Assembly (NCBI GenBank): GCA_028277515.1 | Contig: JANQGC010000258.1 | Location: forward strand, 1-20,134 | DNA: 20,134 bases | Direction of reading: 5' to 3' | Origin: Anaerolineae bacterium | Lineage (GTDB): Bacteria; Chloroflexota; Anaerolineae; Promineifilales; Promineifilaceae | Shown here: positions 1 to 6,081 of the stretch, piece by piece | Position numbering within the stretch: the stretch's first letter is position 1 | Layout of the letters: every line of letters begins with the position of its first letter | Program-made: the position numbers and the translations under genes | The notes under the pieces: generated by a model | Seen by the model: the letters and a program-made list of their open reading frames with translations, nothing else | Database searches by the model: none | What the model was told of the DNA's origin: nothing

Positions 1-2
1 GC

Positions 3-530
3 CAGCGAACGGCGCTGGAAGGCGCTCAATTAAGCGATAAACCGGTCATTGTCAGCCATGCCAACCCGCGGGCGCTTTATCCAACAAAACGCAACCTGAT
101 TGATGAGGTCATTGATGCTGTCGCCGCAAGTGATGGTGTTATTGGCGCATCTCCATTTGGGCTGCTCAACTGGGACGGCCGTTCAAAAGAACTGCCCAAG
201 ATGGAGCATTTCATCAAAGCCGTCGATTATTTAGCCGAGCGTGTTGGCGTCGATCATATCGGCATCGGAACCGACTCTGAAGCGACCGAAGGCGCCTATC
301 CGGCCGAGGTGACGGCCGAGCTAAAGCGGCGCTACGGACAGCTTGGCAGCGATTACAAAAAAGCGCTTGGCAATGTTGAAAGCAAACATGTCGCCCCGTT
401 CCGCGGCATGCGTGATCTGCCTTTGATCACCGATGCCCTTTTAAAGAATGGTTACAGTGATGAAGATGTTCGCAAAATTATGGGCCTAAATTTCCTCCGG
501 GTTTATGAGGCAGTTTGGCCAAACAAGTGA
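3..530 (+). CDS. Membrane-type dipeptidase (peptidase family M19), C-terminal part
   Basis: The gene is cut by the window start; about 175 codons are open in this frame up to the TGA at 528-530. The family hydrolyses dipeptides with a two-zinc centre. Visible marks are the VSHANPRAL segment near 48-75, matching the family's SHSN metal-ligand His region, followed by KRNL, matching the substrate-binding RN, and GIGTDSE near 261-281, matching the GIGSDFDG loop with its conserved Asp. The first metal-binding HxD and the Glu ligand lie upstream of the window. It is the first visible gene of a + strand operon with the AstE-like deacylase, the luciferase-like oxidoreductase and the MFS carrier. Its last Lys codon and stop are supplied by a 15-bp palindrome that is repeated just downstream. 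Family assignment is firm; the substrate is unknown. Confidence 0.9.
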   Translation, partial: QRTALEGAQLSDKPVIVSHANPRALYPTKRNLIDEVIDAVAASDGVIGASPFGLLNWDGRSKELPKMEHFIKAVDYLAERVGVDHIGIGTDSEATEGAYPAEVTAELKRRYGQLGSDYKKALGNVESKHVAPFRGMRDLPLITDALLKNGYSDEDVRKIMGLNFLRVYEAVWPNK

Positions 531-557
531 CTGTCACTTTGGAAGTGACTGTCACTT
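525..557. repeat. Tandem pair of a 15-bp palindrome between operon genes
   Basis: The sequence AAGTGACTGTCACTT occurs at 525-539 and again at 543-557, separated by TGG. Each unit is a perfect dyad, AAGTGAC and GTCACTT around a central T. The first unit contains the stop codon of the upstream dipeptidase. Each unit can form a hairpin in the intercistronic RNA. It may be a dispersed repeat family, an operator pair or an mRNA processing or stabilising element; the window gives no way to choose. Confidence 0.75.
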
Positions 558-580
558 CATGAAGACATCAGGAGAAAAAA

Positions 581-1618
581 ATGAGCAATGAATTTGAACT
601 TGGCGGCACAAAAGTCGCCGGCGGAACCCACGAAATTGTGAAATTGCCTGTCACAATCGATCTCCACGGCGGCGAAGTCGCCGTTTGGGTACATGTCTTT
701 GCCGGAAAAGAACCCGGTCCCACCCTGCTGCTAACCGGTATCCAGCATGGAGATGAATTTATGGAACTTGAACTGTTCCATCGCATCGTCAAAAAAACCG
801 ACCCCCAGCAGCAAAAAGGCAACTTGTTGTTAATTCCCGTTTGCAGCCCGACCGCCTTGCGCAGCATCGAACGGATTACCCAGGTCTCATCCGATGGCCC
901 CGATCTCAATCGGGTCTATCCGGGACATTTCAATTGGATTCCCGAACAGATCGCCAAGGTGATCAGCAACCAGGTGCTGCCTAAGGCTGATGCCCTAATC
1001 GATTTCCATTATGGTATTTGGGGCAGCGGCATCGGCTTCATCGCCCACGGCAACGACTACCCCGACGATGCCGTTAGTGAGAAAAGCCGCCAGATGGCCG
1101 AGGTTTTTGGTCACCCCATTGTTAACCGGGGCAAATTTGTGGACGTATTTCCCGGTCCCGGCTCGATGTTAGGATATGCCGGCGCGCAGTTGGGGATTCC
1201 CGGTCTTGCCGGGGAAATCGGTGTCGCTGGTTTCAGTTGGGAGATTGAAGATCATTGGACCCGGGTCAACGAACGAGGGGTGCAAAACGTCATGATTCAC
1301 ATGGGCATCATAGATGGCGAGATTGAATCCCCTGAGCGCATGTTGTTTTTCACCAAACACCACCGCGTTGAACCCACACACGGCGGGCTGATCGTTCCGG
1401 AACGAGAGCCGGAGCAAATGGGGCGCGAAGTTAAAAAGGGTGAACTGTTAGCTCGCGTCATCAGCCCCTATACCTTTGAAGAATTGCAGCGGCTGGAAGC
1501 ACCCAGCGATGGATTGCTGACCTTAGTCGCTCGAACTTACCCGGTTCGCCCAGGTGATTGGGCGTTTGGCGTGGCGGATACCAGCGACCCTGAAAGTACC
1601 TGGGTTGAATTGGATTAG
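581..1618 (+). CDS. Succinylglutamate desuccinylase/aspartoacylase-family zinc hydrolase
   Basis: A 345-aa protein of the AstE/AspA branch of the M14-like zinc carboxypeptidase fold, whose members cleave N-acyl groups from amino acids or related amides. The zinc site is visible: GIQHGDEF at residues 53-60 gives the HxxE ligands His56 and Glu59, and His143 in LIDFHYG is the third. DLNRVYPG at 108-115 matches the family's DxNR substrate-binding segment, and Glu212 in AGEIG is a good candidate for the catalytic base. The C-terminal third (about 270-335) looks like the beta-rich domain common in AstE-like proteins. The start is supported by an AGGAGA ribosome site at 570-575. It lies 50 bp after the dipeptidase gene and 9 bp before the oxidoreductase gene, so the three are probably co-transcribed. 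The acyl substrate cannot be read from sequence. Confidence 0.9.
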   Translation: MSNEFELGGTKVAGGTHEIVKLPVTIDLHGGEVAVWVHVFAGKEPGPTLLLTGIQHGDEFMELELFHRIVKKTDPQQQKGNLLLIPVCSPTALRSIERITQVSSDGPDLNRVYPGHFNWIPEQIAKVISNQVLPKADALIDFHYGIWGSGIGFIAHGNDYPDDAVSEKSRQMAEVFGHPIVNRGKFVDVFPGPGSMLGYAGAQLGIPGLAGEIGVAGFSWEIEDHWTRVNERGVQNVMIHMGIIDGEIESPERMLFFTKHHRVEPTHGGLIVPEREPEQMGREVKKGELLARVISPYTFEELQRLEAPSDGLLTLVARTYPVRPGDWAFGVADTSDPESTWVELD

Positions 1619-1627
1619 AGAAATCAA

Positions 1628-2659
1628 ATGTTTAAATCCGGTTTGCTGCTCAATGCCGAGTGGGATCACCGCCGGTTGATGTCTCTTGCCGCTGCGGCGG
1701 AAGAATATGGATATGATGTCTTCTGGTATGCTGATGAACGATTTTTCCGGGAGACTTATACCGGACTGGCGGCCTGTGCCACAGTAACGTCACAAATTCT
1801 CTTGGGTCCGGCAGTGACCGATCCCTATACTCGCCACCCGGCGCTCACGGCCGCAGCAATGGCCTCGCTGGATGAACTTTCTGACGGCCGATCTATCCTG
1901 GGTTATGCCGCGGGCGCGTCCGGATTCCGCAACCTGGGTCTGCGCCCTGAGCGTTCGGCCGTCGCCCTGCGCGAAGGCATCCACATCATCCGCGAGCTGC
2001 TGGCCGGGCATTCAGTCACCTATGAGGGAGAGATGATCTCCATCTGGGATGGATCGATGAAGTTCGACACCCGGCCCGATCTACCCATTTACCTGGCCGC
2101 GATGGGTCCCCTGAATATGCGCCTTGCCGGCGAGGTGTCAGATGGGGTCATCATCCCTCACTGCGCTTCGCCAACCATCCTTAATCCACACCTGAAAGCC
2201 TTCGAGCAAGGCATCGCCAAAGCCGGCCGGGTCGATCGGCCGAAAGTGGTCGCCCGTATTGATGCCAGTGTTTCCCATGACCGAGAAGCCGCCCTCTTTG
2301 AAGCAAAAATACGCATCGCGCGTTATCTGTGGGCTAATTATCCGAATATCGCTTATCTTGCAACCCATGATCTCTCCCTTCCGGCGGAACTGGATCGCCG
2401 GTTGAAAGAAGCCGGTCCCTTCCCCGGAGGGCATGACCTGAACCAATTCCGGCCGTTCGCTGATGCCATACCCGATGAACTGGTTTACCCCATCATGTGG
2501 GCCGGCACACCAGAAGAGATCATTGAACAGGCACGGCCGTTATTAGAAGCAGGAATTGATGAGACGATGGTCTATGTACTGATTCCGCAGGGGGAAACAG
2601 TTGAAAGCGTCGTTCAACTATTTGCCAGGGAAGTTATCGATCCATTGCGAATAAGCTAA
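1628..2659 (+). CDS. Luciferase-like (LLM class) flavin/F420-dependent oxidoreductase
   Basis: A 343-aa TIM-barrel protein of the bacterial luciferase-like superfamily, closest in style to 5,10-methylene-tetrahydromethanopterin reductase-type enzymes that use F420 or FMN. Family marks are the N-terminal AAAAEEYGYDVFWYADE (about 21-37), the TDPYTRHPALTAAAM segment (about 64-78) with the SLDELSDGR stretch just after it, and PIYLAAMGPLNMRLAGEVSDG (about 153-174), which normally helps bind cofactor. The C-terminal WAGTPEEIIEQARPLLEAG is also typical. The start codon is 9 bp after the stop of the AstE-like gene and is preceded by a weak AGAGAAA ribosome site; it ends 3 bp before the MFS gene. It presumably oxidises or reduces the compound handled by this operon. 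F420 use is an inference. Confidence 0.88.
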   Translation: MFKSGLLLNAEWDHRRLMSLAAAAEEYGYDVFWYADERFFRETYTGLAACATVTSQILLGPAVTDPYTRHPALTAAAMASLDELSDGRSILGYAAGASGFRNLGLRPERSAVALREGIHIIRELLAGHSVTYEGEMISIWDGSMKFDTRPDLPIYLAAMGPLNMRLAGEVSDGVIIPHCASPTILNPHLKAFEQGIAKAGRVDRPKVVARIDASVSHDREAALFEAKIRIARYLWANYPNIAYLATHDLSLPAELDRRLKEAGPFPGGHDLNQFRPFADAIPDELVYPIMWAGTPEEIIEQARPLLEAGIDETMVYVLIPQGETVESVVQLFAREVIDPLRIS

Positions 2660-2662
2660 CAA

Positions 2663-3958
2663 ATGGGAATGCCCAGCCATAAAGTAGAACGGCTAAAAAA
2701 AAGCCGCATCGTAAACAATTCCCCTGTTTTTTATGGCTGGATCATTCTCGCCGTAGCTGTAGTGGGCATGACCATGACCAGCCCCGGCCAAGCATATATC
2801 TTCTCAATCTTCGCCGCAGACGTAACGGTAGATTTACAAATCAGCCGTTCATTGGTCAGTACACTCTATACAATTGCGACACTTATCGGCAGCGCGACAC
2901 TGCCGATATTAGGCCGCAGCATTGATCGCTTCGGGTCACGCAGCATGGTCACCCTCATTGCATTTTTGTTTGGATGTTCCTTAATTTACATGGGGTATGT
3001 CCAAAATGCGCTAATGCTGGGGATCGCCTTTGTGCTACAGCGCATATTAGGGCCAGGGGGATTGGCCCTGATTTCTGAAAACATTATCAATCAATGGTGG
3101 CATGACCGCAGGGGAACGATCGTTGGTTTAAGCAGTACGCTCTTTGCCGTTTTTGGGGTAGCTATAATGCCCAACCTGGTGAATGCGATCAATGTTCAGT
3201 TTGGTTGGCGCTTATCATTCCAGATAATAGGTGTTTCCACGCTGCTCATTATGCTCCCCATTGGCTATCTCTTTTTTCGTGATCGTCCTGAGCTTTATGG
3301 CCTGTCACCTGACGGACAGACGCACACCCAGGCAAAAACGTCAAAGGATGTCATTGAATCCCTGGAACCGGAGGAAAACTGGACATTATTTCAAGCCATC
3401 CGCGCCCCTTCCTTCTGGATCGTCAGCCTGGGTGTTGGCGCGCTGGCCATGATTATCACCGGTGTACTCTTTCACCAGGTCGAAATTTTCAGTGACAACG
3501 GCTTATCTCCATCCGCGGCGACAGCTACTTTTATCCCCATATCATTGGCCATGGCTATACTCAGCCTAAGCGGTGGCATGCTGCTAGATCGGCTGCCCGC
3601 TCGTGGGGTATTAGGGGGTGCCTTGCTCGTTCTATCGACGGCTCTCTTTATCGCCCCATCAGTTGATAGTACGGTTTCGATCATCGCTTTTGGTCTGCTG
3701 CTGGGGTCTGCAACGGGCTTGATGCGTACCCTAAGCGGCAGCGTTTGGGCTATGTATTTCGGCCGTCTCCATTTGGGCAGTATCAGCGGAGTTGCCCGCG
3801 CCATCATCATCGCCGGGGCAGCCCTCGGCCCTATGCCCTTCGGCATCAGTCGGGACCTCACAGGCAGCTTCAACCCGGCATTGATTAGTATGGGCATCCT
3901 GGCCCTGGCCTTGGGCATCGCCGCCTTTCTGATCCGCGAACCCCGGCGTTCAGTCTAG
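2663..3958 (+). CDS. MFS transporter, monocarboxylate/oxalate-formate antiporter-like
   Basis: A 431-aa integral membrane carrier with about twelve hydrophobic segments. The FYGWIILA start of the first helix (about 23-30) and the loop 2-3 motif GRSIDRFGSR (84-93, MFS motif A) fit the oxalate/formate antiporter and monocarboxylate branch. The central loop FFRDRPELYGLSPDG separates the two six-helix halves. An alternative in-frame ATG lies two codons downstream at 2669; both starts have poor ribosome sites, consistent with translational coupling to the oxidoreductase gene, which ends 3 bp upstream. As last gene of the operon it is the likely importer (or exporter) of the compound processed by the two hydrolases and the oxidoreductase. 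Confidence 0.88.
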   Translation: MGMPSHKVERLKKSRIVNNSPVFYGWIILAVAVVGMTMTSPGQAYIFSIFAADVTVDLQISRSLVSTLYTIATLIGSATLPILGRSIDRFGSRSMVTLIAFLFGCSLIYMGYVQNALMLGIAFVLQRILGPGGLALISENIINQWWHDRRGTIVGLSSTLFAVFGVAIMPNLVNAINVQFGWRLSFQIIGVSTLLIMLPIGYLFFRDRPELYGLSPDGQTHTQAKTSKDVIESLEPEENWTLFQAIRAPSFWIVSLGVGALAMIITGVLFHQVEIFSDNGLSPSAATATFIPISLAMAILSLSGGMLLDRLPARGVLGGALLVLSTALFIAPSVDSTVSIIAFGLLLGSATGLMRTLSGSVWAMYFGRLHLGSISGVARAIIIAGAALGPMPFGISRDLTGSFNPALISMGILALALGIAAFLIREPRRSV

Positions 3959-4001
3959 TCAACAAATACCGGATATTATTTTATTAATCGCCAACAGCGG
4001 T

Positions 4002-4137
4002 TAAGCGGCTAATTAAGCTTTACAAAATAAATGGGTAAAAGTAACCGAGGATTCCATTCCTCGTTACTAGAACGCGAAATGGATGTCGCGGTTACGAGGT
4101 TCACCCATTTAAATGAACAAGATGCATAAGCCGCTTA
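4002..4137. repeat. Nested inverted-repeat element (MITE-like) carrying a GTAAC cloverleaf repeat
   Basis: Three sets of inverted arms are nested: TAAGCGGCT at 4002-4010 with AGCCGCTTA at 4129-4137; AAATGGGT at 4029-4036 with ACCCATTT at 4103-4110; and GTAAC at 4041-4045 with GTTAC at 4091-4095. Nothing in it looks coding. It sits between the MFS gene and a decayed dehydratase gene. It resembles a non-autonomous mobile element, or a repeat that landed in an older inverted repeat. No clear target-site duplication was seen. Confidence 0.55.
4041..4095. repeat. GTAAC cloverleaf repeat, copy 1
   Basis: A 55-bp unit with outer stem GTAAC/GTTAC. Hairpin 1 is CGAGGA (4046-4051) with TCCTCG (4058-4063). 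Hairpin 2 is CGCGA (4073-4077) with TCGCG (4086-4090). Copies 2 and 3 have the same plan at 14287-14338 and 18755-18810. Confidence 0.7.
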
Positions 4138-4197
4138 CTACCAACCTGAGGCGGGCAAACCATAGGGTGATCCTAAGCGAAACGCTATAATATGCCC

Positions 4198-4673
4198 ATG
4201 ACAACAACTTAGGTTCGGCCGAACCCCTGACCAATACCCGACTCCAGGGCCAGGGTCCGGTGGGCAGCCTGCCCATTGACGAGGAGATGCTGCTCAATAG
4301 TCCCAGCGGCGATCTCTTTGGCTTGACCCAAAATGTGGGCATGGGCTGGAACCCTGAGGATGCCAATAAGCCGCAATATCTGATCCTGAGCACGATGGGT
4401 GGGCTGCGCCGGGCGGACGGCCATCCCCGGGCCCTGGGTTATCACACCGGACATTGGGAGATCGGCCTGCTGGTCCAGGAAGCGGCCGACATCCTCAAGA
4501 AGCGCACCTCTCATCCCGGTTTGCAACCTCACCCCAGCCTACCCGACGGCACCCGCCTATGGGCAGCATTACAGCGCGCCAGCGGCGGCGTATGGTCCGG
4601 CTCCGTTTATGATGTGGACAAAATTACTGAGGCAATTAATGTTGGAATGTCGGTTTTGCAAAAAACTGATTAG
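4198..4673 (+). pseudogene. Remnant of a YjhG/YagF-type dehydratase (IlvD/Edd superfamily), middle deleted
   Basis: The frame is open from 4191 to the stop at 4671-4673. The segment GSLPIDEEMLLNSPSGDLFG and the following LTQNVGMGWNP and ALGYHTGHWEIGLLVQEA match, as I recall the family, the N-terminus of YjhG/YagF D-xylonate dehydratases, proteins of roughly 600-650 aa. After about 90 residues the sequence jumps to LPDGTRLWAALQRASGGVW and VYDVDKITEAI, which look like the extreme C-terminus. The central region, including the Fe-S cluster cysteines and magnesium site expected between them, is missing. The only plausible start, ATG at 4198, runs into TAG after four codons, so a one-base frameshift near 4201-4210 is also likely. 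An inverted-repeat element lies just upstream. It cannot be an active dehydratase. Confidence 0.7.
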
Positions 4674-4728
4674 GTAGGAGCGGTATCCTGAAATTTCTGC
4701 TCCATTGTCATCAACATATCTGGAAGCA

Positions 4729-5154
4729 TCAATAACTACCTTGCCGCGCTAAGACTCCAACGAGGTAAAAAATCCCCGCTATTAACGAACCAAATGAAAA
4801 AATGGCAAAACGAAAGGATTGTGTGCCCACAAATACCTTGATAAGATCAAATGGTAGGGCGAGACCGCGAAGAATGTAAATAATGCTTATGACGATCAGT
4901 ACAGTTGGCAAGAAGGGCAATTGTTTGATTACCCCGGCCCCGGAAAGGGCATAAACCCCCCAGATAGTAAACAGCAACGTGAGACCGAATGCGGTAGGTG
5001 CGATCCATTGTGAATCTTGCTCAGCCAACAAAGTGAGTTCGTTCGCGCCGAAATAACTCCATCCTTGCGGTCTGAAAACAAGTATCAGATGCAACCCAGC
5101 TAACAATAGGCTGGCAACGCTGCCGAGAATGAGAAAGAAACGTGCTAGATTCAT
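4729..5154 (-). CDS. Small four-helix membrane protein, function unknown
   Basis: A 141-aa hydrophobic protein with about four transmembrane segments (residues near 5-26, 51-71, 81-100 and 116-136). The loop after helix 1 (PQGWSYFGANELTLLAEQDS), then WGVYALSGAG and IYILRGLALP, resemble a conserved unnamed bacterial membrane family; I do not recognise a function. The start at 5154 is well supported by an AGGAGG ribosome site on the minus strand (about 5158-5168). It follows the MBL-fold gene by 72 bp on the same strand and is probably its operon partner. Confidence 0.72.
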   Translation of the reverse strand: MNLARFFLILGSVASLLLAGLHLILVFRPQGWSYFGANELTLLAEQDSQWIAPTAFGLTLLFTIWGVYALSGAGVIKQLPFLPTVLIVISIIYILRGLALPFDLIKVFVGTQSFRFAIFSFGSLIAGIFYLVGVLARQGSY

Positions 5155-5226
5155 GAACTACCTCCTCTTTCGGAACAAGATTGATCCCCTTTCCCATGTC
5201 ATGAAAGAAGATTTCAATCTGATAAG

Positions 5227-5958
5227 TTATGGAGATGTCAGTACGATATCTGTTGACGTGGATTTCTTAATACCTTTCAAGAACATTAGCATTGGGAATG
5301 ACCGGCCATGACCAGGATACACTTTGTTAATCTCTATGCCCATCAGCTTCTCAACACTGGCGTTGGCAGCCTCCTTATCATCAATAATCGACCAAATATC
5401 TGGTTTGTCCACATTTGCTAAGAGGTCGCCGCAAAACAGAGTGCCATCCGCAGTCAAAATACCGATAGATCCTTTTGAATGTCCTGGAACCTCAACCACT
5501 TCGGCATCAAACCTATATTTGGAAAAGTTATCTCCCTCTTTGACGAAAAAATCAGGCTTGAAGCGGTCTGCCTTGTGCAGCCTGAACATCAACGCCATGA
5601 TTGATTTGACCAAAAAGTTGGGTGTTTTCCTATTCCAGAACATGTCCCCTTTCTCAACCATCCCCCTATCATCTTCGTGCATTGTGATTTGTGCGCCAAA
5701 CTTTTTGCCCAAATAGGCAGCATTGCCACAGTGGTCGAAATCGCCATGCGTTAAGATTATTAGCTGCAAATTACCCGGCTTGCAGCCCGCCTTGCTCAGT
5801 TCTTTTTCGACCACATACCGTTCACCGGTTTTCGCTGTGTCGATCAAAATGAAGCCACTATCAGTCTTGAGCAGGTAACAGTTGACCGTTATGTTAAATA
5901 TAAAGGGTATGGTAATGGTATTAATTTCCAAATTCATTTCATTCTCCTTATTGTGCAT
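5227..5958 (-). CDS. MBL-fold metallo-hydrolase
   Basis: A 243-aa metallo-beta-lactamase-fold protein. Metal-site motifs are THGDFDHCGN (70-79), where the usual second His of HxHxDH is Asp as in many hydrolases of this branch, then His160 in VPGHSKGS, Asp178 in CGDLL and His217 in YPGHG. The complete set suggests an active hydrolase; the substrate (thioester, lactone, phosphodiester or other) is not predictable. The ATG at 5958 has an AAAGGAG ribosome site; an alternative in-frame ATG at 5937 has its own AAGGAG, so a start seven codons later is nearly as good. It lies between a LuxR-type regulator gene (stop at 6082) and the small membrane protein, all on the minus strand. Confidence 0.88.
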   Translation of the reverse strand: MHNKENEMNLEINTITIPFIFNITVNCYLLKTDSGFILIDTAKTGERYVVEKELSKAGCKPGNLQLIILTHGDFDHCGNAAYLGKKFGAQITMHEDDRGMVEKGDMFWNRKTPNFLVKSIMALMFRLHKADRFKPDFFVKEGDNFSKYRFDAEVVEVPGHSKGSIGILTADGTLFCGDLLANVDKPDIWSIIDDKEAANASVEKLMGIEINKVYPGHGRSFPMLMFLKGIKKSTSTDIVLTSP

Positions 5959-6029
5959 TCTCTAGCTCCTTTCAAGTTCAAAATCTTATCATTGATGTCT
6001 TAATCGTAACCCAATTTAAAACGACACAA

Positions 6030-6047
6030 ACCACATGAAAATGTGGT
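6030..6047 (-). other. Stem-loop after the LuxR-type regulator gene
   Basis: ACCACAT and ATGTGGT form a perfect 7-bp stem around a four-base loop (GAAA on the + strand), 34 bp past the regulator's stop codon. Read on the minus strand it is followed by a GT/T-rich stretch, but not a clean T-run, so it is a weak terminator candidate. As it also lies upstream of the MBL-fold gene, it could instead be an operator dyad. Confidence 0.4.
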
Positions 6048-6081
6048 CTATGTCAGAAATAGATGTGGATTTTTGTCGGTC

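Noticed and set aside
3472..3918. A 148-codon minus-strand frame inside the MFS gene
   Set aside because: Basic, low-information peptide antisense to a clear twelve-helix transporter.
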